A stretch of DNA of 64,000 nucleotides from Mycobacteriales bacterium (GCA_035690485.1 DASSKL010000080.1:1-64000); one strand, 5' to 3'. Shown: positions 7,892-18,664, counted from the first letter of the stretch. Numbers and translations are program-made. The notes: a model not told the origin generated them from the sequence alone.

Positions 7892-10111
7892 CTAGGCCAG
7901 CGGCGTCAGCCGCTCCAGGCCGGTCGGCAACGCCGACGCGTGCAGCACGCCGAGCCGCCTGGTGGCCCGGGTCAGCGCCACGTAGAGATCGTGGCCGCCG
8001 CGCGGCGAGCCCTCGACGACGAGGCGCGGCTCGACGACGAGGACCGAGTCGAACTCCAGGCCCTTGGCCTCCGCGACCCGCAACACGGCGACCCTGGCGT
8101 CGAGGGCCGCTGGCCCGCGCGCCGCGTCGGGCAGTCGCTCTGTGACGGTCTCGGCGACCTCGGCATAGACCGAAGCGGGCAGGAGCACCGCCACCGTCCC
8201 CTCGCCGACCTCGGCCTGCTCGGATCGCACGGCGGCGACCAGGGTGTCGGCCAGGGCAGTCCGCTCGACCCGGCGCACCCAGGGCCGGTCGTCGGTCTCC
8301 CGCACCGATCGCGGTATCCGCGCGCCACGCTCGGTCGCGGCCAGCACGTCGCCGGCAACCGCCATGATCTGTGCGGGCGTGCGGTAGTTGACGGTCAGCT
8401 CGGCGGCGCGCCATCGCCCGGCGACGAACGGGTCGAGCGCATCCGCCCACGACTGCGCGCCACTCGACGACGACGTCTGCGCGATGTCCCCCACCACGGT
8501 CATCGACCGGCTGGGGCAGCGGCGGAAGAGCATCCGCCACGCCATCGGGGTGAGCTCCTGCGCCTCGTCGACGATGACGTGGCCGTACTCCCACAGCCAC
8601 GCGCCGCCGGCGCGCTCGGCGAGGGGTTGGCGGCCGCCGGCCTCCCGGTAGCGCTGCGCCAACTGCTCGGCGCTGACCCGCCCCCGGGTGCCGGTCGCGG
8701 CGATCACCTCGGCGGCGTACTGGCGTTCCTCGCGCTCACGGCGCCGGTCCGCAGCACGTTGCAGGATCTCGTCGGGGTCGCCGAGCAGCACCGCGGCCTC
8801 GTCGAGCAGCGGCACGTCGGCGGGCGTCCATGCCGAGCCGGGCGGGCGGCGCAGCAACTGCCGCTCGGCCACCGACAGCGGTTCGAGAGAGGACGGGTCG
8901 GCGTACATCCCCTCGACCAGCTCGGCCGGGGTCAACCTCGGCCAGCAGGCGTTGACCGCGTCGCGGAACTCGTCGCTGCGCATGAGCGTCCGGGCCACCC
9001 ACCGCTGCCGCGACAGCTCGGGGTCGCCGGTGACACGGCCGACCTCGCGCACGAGGTGCTGCAGCAGCGCCCTGGCGAAGGTGTAGCGGGCGTGGTTGTG
9101 CGGTCGGCGCGAACGTCGCGCCCGGGACACGGCATCGGCCACGACGCGTGGCGGCACCTGCAGGTCGTGCTCGTCGAACGGCACGACCAGCGGCTCGGCC
9201 GGTACCGTCTCGCGGGCAGCGACGGCCGCGGCGATCACGTCGACCATGCGCAGGTCACTCTTCAGCGCGACGACGTCGGCACCGTCGTCCGCGCGCACGT
9301 CGACCTCGGGCCCGATCCGGTCGGGCGTGGCCAGCACGACCCCGGTCTCGCCGAGCGAGGGCAGCACCGCCTCGATGTAACGGGTGAAGATCCGGTTGGG
9401 GCCGACGACGAGTACGCCGCTGCGCTCGAGCCGCTCGCGATGCGCGTAGAGCAGGTAGGCCGCTCGGTGCAGGCCGACCGCGGTCTTGCCGGTGCCGGGA
9501 CCGCCCTGCACGACGAGCACCCCGCCCAGATCGGCGCGGATGATCTGGTCCTGCTCGGCCTGGATCGTGGCGACGATGTCACGCATGTGCCCGGTGCGGC
9601 TCTCCGAGAGCGCGGCGAGCAGCACGGCCTGCCCCGATAGGGTGGCCCGGTCGTCGGCGGAGATGGTGTCAAGGTCGAAGACGTCGTCGTCGATGTCGAC
9701 CACCCGCCGGACCCTCAGCCGCAGGTGCCGCCGGCGGACCACGCCGAGCGGGTTCGCCGGCGTCGCGCGGTAGAACGCCTCGGCGGCCGGTGCCCGCCAG
9801 TCGACGAGCAGCGTCTCCTGCGCGTCGTCGAGCAGTCCGATGCGGCCGATGTAGTGCCGCTCGCCACCGACCAGGTCGAGCCGGCCGAAGCAGAGGCCGG
9901 CCTCGGCGGCGTCGAGCCGGGCCAGCCGGTCCTCGTACATCGTCGCGAAAGCGTCGCGCTCGCTGCGCGCCTGCGGGGTGCCGCTCGCGCCGCGTCGGCG
10001 TACCTCCCGCAGCTGGTCGCGCGACTGGGCCCGCAGCCGGTCGAGGCGGCCGTAGAGCCTGTCGACGTAGGCCTGCTCGCGCGCGAGCTCCGCCTGCTTG
10101 GCGTCCGTCAC
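7892..10111 (-). CDS. helD: HelD/HelR-type UvrD-like ATPase (RNA polymerase recycling factor)
   Basis: A 739-residue superfamily-1 motor. An N-terminal coiled coil (about 1-70) fits the arm that HelD pushes into the RNA polymerase secondary channel. It is followed by RIGLLDDAQETLLVDWRAP (family hallmark), Walker A GGPGTGKT (203-210), motif II VIVDEAQELTP, motif III VVGDIAQTSSSS, and C-terminal motifs VAEAKGLEFDSVLVVEP and YVALTRATRRL. HelD removes stalled or rifamycin-blocked polymerase; class II members such as HelR confer rifamycin tolerance. Its ATG overlaps the amidase stop by 4 bases, so the two are translationally coupled. Confidence 0.92.
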   Translation of the reverse strand: MTDAKQAELAREQAYVDRLYGRLDRLRAQSRDQLREVRRRGASGTPQARSERDAFATMYEDRLARLDAAEAGLCFGRLDLVGGERHYIGRIGLLDDAQETLLVDWRAPAAEAFYRATPANPLGVVRRRHLRLRVRRVVDIDDDVFDLDTISADDRATLSGQAVLLAALSESRTGHMRDIVATIQAEQDQIIRADLGGVLVVQGGPGTGKTAVGLHRAAYLLYAHRERLERSGVLVVGPNRIFTRYIEAVLPSLGETGVVLATPDRIGPEVDVRADDGADVVALKSDLRMVDVIAAAVAARETVPAEPLVVPFDEHDLQVPPRVVADAVSRARRSRRPHNHARYTFARALLQHLVREVGRVTGDPELSRQRWVARTLMRSDEFRDAVNACWPRLTPAELVEGMYADPSSLEPLSVAERQLLRRPPGSAWTPADVPLLDEAAVLLGDPDEILQRAADRRREREERQYAAEVIAATGTRGRVSAEQLAQRYREAGGRQPLAERAGGAWLWEYGHVIVDEAQELTPMAWRMLFRRCPSRSMTVVGDIAQTSSSSGAQSWADALDPFVAGRWRAAELTVNYRTPAQIMAVAGDVLAATERGARIPRSVRETDDRPWVRRVERTALADTLVAAVRSEQAEVGEGTVAVLLPASVYAEVAETVTERLPDAARGPAALDARVAVLRVAEAKGLEFDSVLVVEPRLVVEGSPRGGHDLYVALTRATRRLGVLHASALPTGLERLTPLA

Positions 10112-11502
10112 CGCCCGGGCGCGTGGCGCGGCCAGGGGGCCGCCTGCTCGTAGATGCGCGCGAGCCGCAGGACCACGTCGTCGCGGTGCCGCCGCGCGGT
10201 GATCTGCAGCCCGACCGGCAGGCCGTCGCTGGTGGTGCCGGCGGGCAGCGAGATCGCGGGGTTCCAGCAGAGGTTGGCCAGCATGGTGAACGGCACCGGG
10301 CCGCTGTTGCGGGCGTCCTTGCCATCGATGGTGAACGGCAGCGGGCCTTCCGCGGCGAACGCCGGCACCGCCGTCGTCGGGGTGAGCAGCAGGTCGACGT
10401 CGGCGAACAGCTCGGCGACCTCGACCTCGAGCCGGTTGCGGCGCTTGACCTGCCGGGCGAACTGCGCGACGGAGTACGACGCGGTGACCTCGAGCGATCG
10501 GCGGTTGTCGGGCATGAACTCCTCGGCCCGCTCAGGGAACATGCCGCGCTCGACGTCCATGTTGATGTCGACGGCACCGAGCCCCCACCAGGCCCGCAGC
10601 GGGTTGGTCGGGGCGAACGGCCGGTCGATCTCGCGCAGTCCGGCCACGGAGACCAACGTGTCGGCGGCAGCGCGCGCGAGCTCCGCCACCTCGGGGTCGA
10701 CGACGGCGAAGCCGAGGTCGAGTGACCACGTGGCGGTCAGGCCGCCGACGTCGAGCTCCTCGATGGCCCGCTCGTAGCAGACGCCGGAGGGCGGCAGCGA
10801 CCCGCGGTCGCGATCGTCGGGACCGGCGGTGACGTCGAGGTGGCGGGCGGCGTCGGCGACGGTGGTGACCATCGCGCCGCGCACGCTGGTCTCGCTCTCG
10901 TGCGCCCCGTCGAAGGGGATGCGGCCGTACGACGGCTTCAAACCGAGCAGCCCGGTGAACGCGGCGGGGATCCGGGTCGACCCGCCCCCGTCGCTCGCGG
11001 TCGCGAAAGGCACCATCCCGGCGGACACGGCCGCCGCCGACCCTCCGCTCGACCCGCCCGGCGTGCGGGTCGGGTCCCACGGGTTGCGCGTCACGCCGCA
11101 GGCCTTGGTCGCGGTGAAGCAGGTCGCCCCGAACTCCGGTGCGGTCGTCTTGCCGAGCGGCACGGCGCCCGCCGCCCGCAGTCTGGCCACCTGCATGGAG
11201 TCGGCCGCTGCGGGCGGATGGCCGGCGTAGAGCAGCGAGCCGTGACCGGTCGGCATGCCGGCGCAGTCCTCAAGGTCCTTGACCCCGAACGGCACGCCGG
11301 CAAACGGCCCCGGGTCCTCGCCGCGGGCCACCATCGCGTCGACCCGCTCGGCGGCCGCCCGGGCCAGGTCGGGGGCCAGGTGGCTGAAGGCGTTGAGCTC
11401 GGGGTCCATGGCCTCGATGAGAGCCAGGCACTCGTCGAGCGCCTCGACCGCCTTGAGCTCGCCGCGGCGTACCGCTTCAGCGGTCTCGATCACCGTGCGC
11501 AT
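10108..11502 (-). CDS. Amidase (amidase-signature family)
   Basis: A 464-residue amide hydrolase with the Ser-cisSer-Lys triad. Lys is in PFGVKDLEDCAG (about 74), the Gly/Ser core is TPGGSSGGSAAAVSAGMVPF, and the nucleophile region is ASDGGGSTRIPAAFTGLLGLKPS. No GatB or GatC is nearby, so this is probably a stand-alone amidase rather than GatA. The ATG follows TACGGT by seven bases, so amidase-helD may have its own leaderless promoter just after the ABC-F gene. The substrate is unknown. Confidence 0.92.
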   Translation of the reverse strand: MRTVIETAEAVRRGELKAVEALDECLALIEAMDPELNAFSHLAPDLARAAAERVDAMVARGEDPGPFAGVPFGVKDLEDCAGMPTGHGSLLYAGHPPAAADSMQVARLRAAGAVPLGKTTAPEFGATCFTATKACGVTRNPWDPTRTPGGSSGGSAAAVSAGMVPFATASDGGGSTRIPAAFTGLLGLKPSYGRIPFDGAHESETSVRGAMVTTVADAARHLDVTAGPDDRDRGSLPPSGVCYERAIEELDVGGLTATWSLDLGFAVVDPEVAELARAAADTLVSVAGLREIDRPFAPTNPLRAWWGLGAVDINMDVERGMFPERAEEFMPDNRRSLEVTASYSVAQFARQVKRRNRLEVEVAELFADVDLLLTPTTAVPAFAAEGPLPFTIDGKDARNSGPVPFTMLANLCWNPAISLPAGTTSDGLPVGLQITARRHRDDVVLRLARIYEQAAPWPRHAPGR

Positions 11503-11509
11503 TCTTGTG

Positions 11510-11515
11510 ACCGTA
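11510..11515 (-). promoter_or_regulatory. -10 box (TACGGT) for leaderless amidase-helD transcript
   Basis: On the minus strand TACGGT is followed by seven bases and the amidase ATG. It lies just beyond the stop of the upstream ABC-F gene, giving the amidase/HelD pair a possible separate promoter. Confidence 0.4.
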
Positions 11516-11523
11516 TCTCCCGG

Positions 11524-13110
<1,587 letters not shown>

Positions 13111-13215
13111 CGGAGGTACCGAGTCTAGTTGGCGACCCGCGCAACCGGCTTTCCTTTATCCACCGGCGGTCGTACGGTCGAGGTACGGCACCGCACGACA
13201 ACTTGGGGGCGCGCC

Positions 13216-13353
13216 ATGGGCAACAAGAACAAGGGCGGTCGCGAGGCCCGCAAGCCCAAGAAGGACAAGAAGTCCAAGGGCGTGCCGACCGCAACCCACA
13301 CGGTTCAGCAGGTCGTGCACCCCACGACCCCGCCGGCCACGGCCGGGCACTGA
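13216..13353 (+). CDS. Small basic actinobacterial protein (45 aa)
   Basis: It starts MGNKNKGGREARKPKKDKK, then a short Thr/Val/Pro tail. Lys and Arg dominate the first 22 residues, suggesting RNA or DNA contact. The ATG has GGGGGCG upstream. Similar short Lys-rich proteins occur in actinobacteria without known function. It stands alone between the ABC-F gene and the convergent propeller-thioredoxin gene, 3 bases from that gene's stop. Confidence 0.7.
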   Translation: MGNKNKGGREARKPKKDKKSKGVPTATHTVQQVVHPTTPPATAGH

Positions 13354-13356
13354 CGC

Positions 13357-14859
13357 TCAGTCGTCGTACCAGTCGTCGCGGCCGAGCAGGCGGGTGATCG
13401 CGGCCTTCAGCTCGTCGGGCGTCGTCGCGCCGACCTCGACGGCTGTCCCGTCGGTGTCAACGAAGACGTTCATCGGTACGCCGCGGATGCCGAGCGCCGC
13501 CGCGTAGTCGCCGGTCTCGTCGATCAGCACGGTGCCCTCGACGCCGTAGATGTCGCAGAAGTGCCGGGCCTCACCGGCTGGGTCGACGCTCTCCCAGACG
13601 TTGACCATGATGATGTCCAGGCCGAACCGGCCTGCGCGGCGGCGTAGGTCCTCGATGACCGGCGCCTCCACGTTGCAGGGGCCTCACCAGCTGGCGAAGA
13701 AGTTGAGGATGTACTTCTTCTCCGCCCACTCCCGGCTCTCCCGGATCCGCCCCTCGAGATCGGGCAGCCGGAAGGCCGGGACCCGCTGCCCGGTGAGCGG
13801 GTGCGGCGCGCTGGTGACGTCGTCGGCGGGCGGGCCGGTGAGCAGGTCTTCGACCACGATCAGGCTGGCGCTGCCGGCGTTGGAGACGAGCACCCAGCCG
13901 GTGACCGGGTCGACCGCGAGGTCGCCCGGACCCTTGCCGACCGGCACCCTCGCCCACTCGCGGCCGTCGTCGGCCCCGACGATGCTGATCGACCCCGCGC
14001 CGCGGTTGCACACGTAGAAGCGGTCGCCCGCAGGGGCCTCGGCGACGCCGACGGGCGCCCGCTCGACGGGCACCTCGTCGATGACGCTGCGGTCGTCGAG
14101 CCGGACGCGCACGATCGTGCTGTCGAGGGAGTTGGCGATGAACGCCGTGCCCGAGCGAGGGTTGACCGCGACCTTGCAGGGCCCTTCGCCGACCGCGATG
14201 CGCTCGACCGGCTCCATGCGCTCGACGTCGACCATCGTGACCGAGGCGGAGAAGAAGTTGACGCAGTAGGCCAGGCCGCGCTCGACGTCGACGTCGATGC
14301 TGCCCACGCCGAGCTCGGCGGGGACCACGGCAACCCGCTCAAGGGTGTCGCAGTCGACCACGGAGACCGTGCTGCCGGCCGTGTCGCCGCACAGCAGCAG
14401 CCGCCGCTGCGGGTCGTGGCCGAGCCCCGCGGGGTACTCCCCGACCTCGACCTCGTGCACGCGGTTGCCGCCGCGGGTGTCGATCGCCGAGATCGTGTTG
14501 CTGCGGGCGTTGGCGCAGAACATGCGGCCGGTCGGCTCGTCGAAGGCGGCGGGGATCGGCTCCTGACCGACCGGGATCTCCTCGACGGCTTCGAGCCGGT
14601 CGAGGTCGATGACCGTGACGGCGTTGCTGCGAGAGCAGGAGACGTAGGCCCGGCGCCCCGCGGGGTCGACCGCGACACCCTCCGGGCCCATGCCGACCGG
14701 GATCTCGGCGACGATGCGGTAGGCCTCGGTGTGCTGCGGAGCGGGCGGGCCCAGATCGACCAGACACGCGGCGCCGTCGGGGAAAACCGGCGCCACGCCC
14801 GGCACCTTCTCTCCGGCAGTCACGTAGCGCACCGCCCTTCGACGTCGGCCCCCCGACAT
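13357..14859 (-). CDS. Beta-propeller-TlpA thioredoxin fusion with in-frame TGA at the active-site Cys (candidate selenoprotein)
   Basis: Residues about 45-350 are a YVTN/YncE-type propeller with repeated blades (EGVAVDPAGRRAYVSCSRSN, GDLAVDPVTGWVLVSNAGS). A TlpA-like thioredoxin domain follows from PAFRLPDLEGR. The active site reads FFASW-TGA-GPC, where the family has WCGPC. The TGA (13684-13686) would be Sec392. The same frame continues for 108 codons of good thioredoxin sequence (DIIMVNVWESVD, GIRGVPMNVFVDTDG). Reading TGA as selenocysteine gives 500 residues. The alternatives are a nonsense mutation or sequencing error. Start choices are ATG 14859, GTG 14832 or GTG 14823 (best SD, GAAGGGCGG). 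There is no signal peptide. It is divergent from a TetR gene. Confidence 0.7.
13635..13672 (-). promoter_or_regulatory. Candidate bacterial SECIS hairpin after the TGA
   Basis: Starting 12 bases 3' of the TGA, the mRNA can form a long imperfect hairpin. Ten positions (+12 to +21 with +40 to +49) pair apart from one A-G mismatch. After a 2x2 internal loop, GGUC pairs with GACC (+24 to +27 with +34 to +37) around the loop AUCGAG. Position and size are compatible with a bacterial SECIS. The loop does not begin with G, as SelB-bound loops often do. It was drawn by eye; energies were not computed. Confidence 0.35.
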
Positions 14860-14947
14860 GTCGTGGAGCCATCCAATCAAACACTTGCTGGACTCGCCAA
14901 ACGACCGTTTCCCCGCGGCCTCCCGGCACATGCGGCACGATGGCCTC

Positions 14948-15547
14948 GTGTCGCAACGAGCCCGGATCCTGCGGCTCGCGCTGGAGCTGATGGCCCAGGG
15001 CGGCGCCGAGGCGATGAGCATGCGCGACCTCGCCGGCGCTGCGGAGATGAACGTCGCGACGCTCTACCACTACTTCCCGTCCAAGCGCGACCTGCTGACC
15101 GCGGTGCTCGAGGAGCCGGAGTACCGCAACGTGCTCGACGGCGAGCTGCCCGGAGCCGGGCCGGGCGGCCCGGTCGACGACCTCGCCCAGCTGCTGCAGG
15201 AGTCGTGGCAGGTCATGCTCGACGTGCAGGACTACGTGCGGGTGATGGTCGGCGAAGCACTGCGCGGCGACGACGCGGCGCGCAGCGTCGGCTCGAGCCT
15301 GCTGGGCACGACCGAGGCAGCGCTGCAGCAGTGGGCGGCCGACGTGCTGCACGAGCGCCAAGCGGCGCGAGCCGCCGCCATCGCCCGGATGCTGCGCGCC
15401 GTCATCGTCGGCGTGTTCATCGAGCAGCTGGCCGACGGCAGCGACGACACGTCCTGGTGCGAGCAGCGGGCGCGTGAGCTCGCACCGATGCTGGCCGGCG
15501 TCGTACGCCGTGAGGGTGGCGCACCCAAGTCGACGCACCGGCGCTAG
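14948..15547 (+). CDS. TetR/AcrR-family transcriptional regulator
   Basis: A 199-residue repressor. The N-terminal helix-turn-helix is MSMRDLAGAAEMNVATLYHYFPSKRDLL (shown here in parts: RDLAGAAEMNVATLYHYF then PSKRDLL), ending in the family-typical YxYFxSK pattern. The rest is a helical ligand and dimer domain. GTG 14948 is chosen; ATG 14930 is also in frame. It is divergent from the propeller-thioredoxin gene. The roughly 90-base gap contains CAAACACTTG (a CAA-N4-TTG dyad), a possible but weak operator. The ligand is unknown. Confidence 0.88.
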   Translation: MSQRARILRLALELMAQGGAEAMSMRDLAGAAEMNVATLYHYFPSKRDLLTAVLEEPEYRNVLDGELPGAGPGGPVDDLAQLLQESWQVMLDVQDYVRVMVGEALRGDDAARSVGSSLLGTTEAALQQWAADVLHERQAARAAAIARMLRAVIVGVFIEQLADGSDDTSWCEQRARELAPMLAGVVRREGGAPKSTHRR

Positions 15548-15634
15548 CCCGGCCGGGCCCGTCCGCGTCATCACTTGCGCCGCTCACCGGTCCGGGTACC
15601 AGGGCGCCGGCGCGACAACCTGGCGGCAGGAGCG

Positions 15635-16276
15635 TCAGTCGCGCCGCGGGAGGCCGTCGGCCTCCGACAGCGCGCCGTGGAAGCTTTCGTACTGCTGGAT
15701 GTGGGTGGGGGCGATGAACAGCCCCTCGGCCTCGACGGTCGTCTTGCCGTCGACCTCGATCCGGCCCGAAGCGTAGATCTTGCGGCCCTCACAGCCGTCG
15801 TTACGCGCATGCACGACCAGCGGCACGTCGAGCGGCGTGGGCCGGCGATAGGACACGGTCAGCCGGGCGGTCATCCCCGGAGTCCCGGCCGCGCCGTTGG
15901 CGTGGCCGAGGATCTGGTCGAGGACGGCAGCGAGCATCCCGCCGTGGACATAGCCGGGCGGGCCCTCATAGGCCCGACCGAAGGTCATGTCGGCCCGCAG
16001 GTCCTGGCCGGTGACGGTCGGGAGCAGCGGGATCGCGATCGGGTTGGCGCCCCCGGAGATGGCGTTGTAGCGGCGGACGTCCCAGTCGTCGTCGGGTCGC
16101 CGCGCGACGTCGATCAGCTCCGTCGCCTCGCGGACCAGGTCGGCGGCCCGCTTGAGCCGGTCGGCGTCCGCGTGCGTGCGCACGGTGGTGTCGATGAGGC
16201 GGCGTACGCCGTCGGCAAGGTCGAACAGCGCGGCCTCGTCGGGGTCGCGCGGGTCGGTGTCGTAGACCGGAGTCAC
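15635..16276 (-). CDS. PaaI-family thioesterase (hotdog fold)
   Basis: A 213-residue protein with a hotdog domain at about 95-195. The PPGYVHGGMLAAVLDQILGH segment carries the HGG motif of PaaI acyl-CoA thioesterases. The N-terminal 90 residues are a helical extension rich in Asp and Arg. The likely reaction is hydrolysis of an acyl-CoA; the substrate is unknown. The GTG start follows GGGA. It is divergent from the PAP2-like gene 35 bases away. Confidence 0.87.
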   Translation of the reverse strand: MTPVYDTDPRDPDEAALFDLADGVRRLIDTTVRTHADADRLKRAADLVREATELIDVARRPDDDWDVRRYNAISGGANPIAIPLLPTVTGQDLRADMTFGRAYEGPPGYVHGGMLAAVLDQILGHANGAAGTPGMTARLTVSYRRPTPLDVPLVVHARNDGCEGRKIYASGRIEVDGKTTVEAEGLFIAPTHIQQYESFHGALSEADGLPRRD

Positions 16277-16311
16277 TCCCGAAGTGTGTCAGCCGTGGTT
16301 GGCTTGCCGTC

Positions 16312-17178
16312 ATGCCGTACTGGTCGCTGGGCTGGCGAGCGGCCACCGTGCTGGCCGCGGTGCTGGTGGCCGGCAGCGTCGGCGTGCGCCGGCCGAGGGC
16401 GCGCAGGCTGGCTCCGGCAGCGCCGGTGCTGCGGGAGCTCGGCATCGTCTTCCTGCTGTTCGCGCTCTGGCTGCTGGCCGGGTCGCACGCGCACACGCAC
16501 GTGGCCGGGGCGCAGGACCGGGCGATGGACATCTGGCGGGCCGAGCGCTGGCTGCACCTGCCCAGCGAGGTGACCGTGCAGCACGCCGTGCTGCCGCTGC
16601 ACTGGCTGGTGAGACGGATCAACGACTACTACGCCGGCGCGCACCTGTCCGGCATGCTGATCTTCCTGTGCTGGCTGCTCTGGCGGCACCGCGGCGCCTA
16701 CGCGCGGGCACGCAACATCGTGGTCCTGCTGACGGCGTCGGCGCTGCTCATCCAGATGGTGCCGGTGGCACCGCCCCGGATGTTCCCGCACCTCGGCTTC
16801 GTCGACACGGGCCTGCTCTACCACCAGTCGGTCTACGGCCCGGTGGGCAGCGGCGTGCCGACACAGCTCGCCGCGATGCCGTCGCTTCACGTCGGCTGGT
16901 CAGTGCTCGTCGCCGTCGTCGTGGTGGCCGTCAGCACCAGCCGGTGGCGATGGTTGGTGGTGCTGCATCCGCTGGCGACGATGTACGTCGTCGTGGTCAC
17001 CGCGAACCACTGGTGGTTCGACGGCCTCGCGGCCATCGGGCTGCTCGCCCTGGTCTGGCCGCTAGAGCTGGCGCTGGAGACGGCCTGGCGGCACCTGCCG
17101 CCGTTCGCGGTGCCGCAGCCGTTGGCCGGTCAGGCCGCCGAGGGGATCCAGCGCGTGTCGGCCGGCTCGTCGCGGTAG
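16312..17178 (+). CDS. PAP2-superfamily membrane protein
   Basis: A 288-residue integral membrane protein with about six helices. The phosphatase core is present as SLHVGW (191-196) and ANHWWFDG (231-238), matching the SxHxxx and HxxxD motifs of the inositolphosphotransferase/AUR1-like PAP2 branch. The first motif (KxxxxxxRP) is not obvious; PPRMFPHLG (154-162) sits where it would be. The protein probably moves or removes a lipid phosphate at the outer membrane face. The ATG follows a thioesterase gene on the other strand. Confidence 0.85.
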   Translation: MPYWSLGWRAATVLAAVLVAGSVGVRRPRARRLAPAAPVLRELGIVFLLFALWLLAGSHAHTHVAGAQDRAMDIWRAERWLHLPSEVTVQHAVLPLHWLVRRINDYYAGAHLSGMLIFLCWLLWRHRGAYARARNIVVLLTASALLIQMVPVAPPRMFPHLGFVDTGLLYHQSVYGPVGSGVPTQLAAMPSLHVGWSVLVAVVVVAVSTSRWRWLVVLHPLATMYVVVVTANHWWFDGLAAIGLLALVWPLELALETAWRHLPPFAVPQPLAGQAAEGIQRVSAGSSR

Positions 17179-17291
17179 ATCTCGTCGGAGGCCGGACCGC
17201 CGGACATGCCGAGGTCGACGAGCAGCGACAGCGGGACGCCCGCGGCCAGCCACGTCATCAACGGATGCTCGGTGTGCGTCTCGTGCTCCAT
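17130..17291 (-). CDS. Small conserved-looking protein (53 aa)
   Basis: It begins MEHETHTEHPLMTWLAAG, has one hydrophobic stretch (LMTWLAAGVPLSLLVDLG), and ends in an acidic tail with DEIYRDEPADTRWIP. GAGGAG sits 7 bases upstream of the ATG. It overlaps the PAP2-like gene end by 49 bases in antisense. The function is not recognised. The good ribosome binding site and protein-like composition argue for a real gene. Confidence 0.55.
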   Translation of the reverse strand: MEHETHTEHPLMTWLAAGVPLSLLVDLGMSGGPASDEIYRDEPADTRWIPSAA

Positions 17292-17454
17292 CCCGCTCTC
17301 CTCGCCCGTTGGTACTAGCCCGGATGCAGACATTCTCGGCCACACCAAGGAGCCGAATGGAGCACCCGAACGGGTGAAATTCGGTCATGATCGCCCAATC
17401 GAGCGCATATTTCGGTGCAATCGGTGCGCGCAGCCGGGCGCCCCGGCGGCGGCG

Positions 17455-18567
17455 TTACCCGGCCGGGACAGCGTCGATGCGCAGGGGCGTCACTTCGCCG
17501 TCGAACCCGCGCAGCGGCTGGGCGGGCAGCAGCGTGGTCGACCACCCGCCGCGATTCAGCGTGGCCCGCAGCAGCGGATCGGCGACGACTTCGCCCGGTG
17601 CGGCAATGGTCAGCAGCCGAGCGGCCAGGTTGACGGGGGTGCCGAAGTAGTCGCCGTCCTGCATCAGCACCGGGCCGAAGGAGACCGCCGCTCGCATCTG
17701 CAGGTCGTGCTCGGCGACGCGGGGATGGCGCACCATCAGGCAGGCGATCTCGGCGGCCGACTCGGGCGTCGTCGTCACGAACATCACCGCGTCGCCGATG
17801 AACTTCACCACCCGGCCACCCTGGTCGTGCACCACGCTGGTGGCCTCCGCCTCGAACGCCGACAGCAGCTTCGCGAGCTTGTCGAGCGGCACCGACCGCG
17901 ACAGTGCCGTGAAGCCGGCCAGGTCGCAGAACCCGATGCCGCAGGAGAGGCCGCCCGCGTCGTCGACCAGGAGCTCGACGTGGCGGCGTACGCCTTCGAT
18001 GTGGCGACGGTGCACCACGTCGATGACCTGGGTTATGCCGGGCACGAGCGCGGCAATCTTGGCGTAGCCACGACCGGTGCGCTCCTCGCTGCCGGTGTGC
18101 GCGAGCGACAGGTCGTCGATGCTGCGCAGCGCCGCGAACTCCGCCTCCGCTATCCGGGCAGCGGCCGAGCCGACGACCCGGGCCAGGCCGAGCGTCTGGT
18201 CTCGACCCAGCAGCTCGACCAGCTCGCCGAACGCGGACAACGCCTTGATGTCGGCCTCGGTGAGGACGGGCAAGTGCGGCGGCGGCTGGGGCAGCCCGAG
18301 GGCGCGGCAGAGCTCGCGGGTGTCGTCCTCGGACAGGCCGGTCGCCGGCGCGGCGTCCTCGATCGTGTACGCCGGAAAGCCGGGGTGGATCAGCCGATCG
18401 CCGGCGAGCGCGAACAACCGCCCCATGGCGTGGGCCTTCTGCATCTCCTCGACCGAGCAGCCCTGCTCGACCAGGAAATGCAGCAGCGCGAGGCGATCGG
18501 CCGCATTGGACGCGCGCTCGTCGTACAGCCCGGCGGCGGCCAGCGTGTCCAGGCCCGGCTTGTCCAT
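17455..18567 (-). CDS. Class III adenylate/guanylate cyclase with N-terminal regulatory domain
   Basis: A 370-residue soluble cyclase. The catalytic domain (about 190-370) shows GFCDLAGFTALSR (first metal Asp), GGRVVKFIGDAVMF (second metal Asp) and DYFGTPVNLAARL (transition-state Asn and Arg). The N-terminal 170 residues, with LLHFLVEQGCSVEEMQKAHAMGRLFAL, resemble the helical regulatory domain of mycobacterial Rv1264-type cyclases, which responds to pH. The likely product is cAMP. The ATG at 18567 is chosen because GGGGGAG lies upstream. It is divergent from menG, 97 bases away. Confidence 0.9.
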   Translation of the reverse strand: MDKPGLDTLAAAGLYDERASNAADRLALLHFLVEQGCSVEEMQKAHAMGRLFALAGDRLIHPGFPAYTIEDAAPATGLSEDDTRELCRALGLPQPPPHLPVLTEADIKALSAFGELVELLGRDQTLGLARVVGSAAARIAEAEFAALRSIDDLSLAHTGSEERTGRGYAKIAALVPGITQVIDVVHRRHIEGVRRHVELLVDDAGGLSCGIGFCDLAGFTALSRSVPLDKLAKLLSAFEAEATSVVHDQGGRVVKFIGDAVMFVTTTPESAAEIACLMVRHPRVAEHDLQMRAAVSFGPVLMQDGDYFGTPVNLAARLLTIAAPGEVVADPLLRATLNRGGWSTTLLPAQPLRGFDGEVTPLRIDAVPAG

Positions 18568-18664
18568 GCTGCTCCCCCACGCCCGTCCACTGCCTGCATG
18601 CAGTCTGCACCGATTCGCCGGCGGCTCCCAGCGTCCGTGACAATGCCCCGGTGAGGACAACGCC

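Noticed and set aside
10108-11502. GatA subunit of the amidotransferase
   Set aside because: It has the amidase signature, but there is no gatB or gatC nearby and its opening segments differ from GatA. Stand-alone amidase preferred.
13357-13671. A separate short gene for the thioredoxin C-terminal half starting at GTG 13671
   Set aside because: It would begin inside the CxxC motif and lack the first active-site residue and the preceding beta strand. A read-through TGA explains both halves better.
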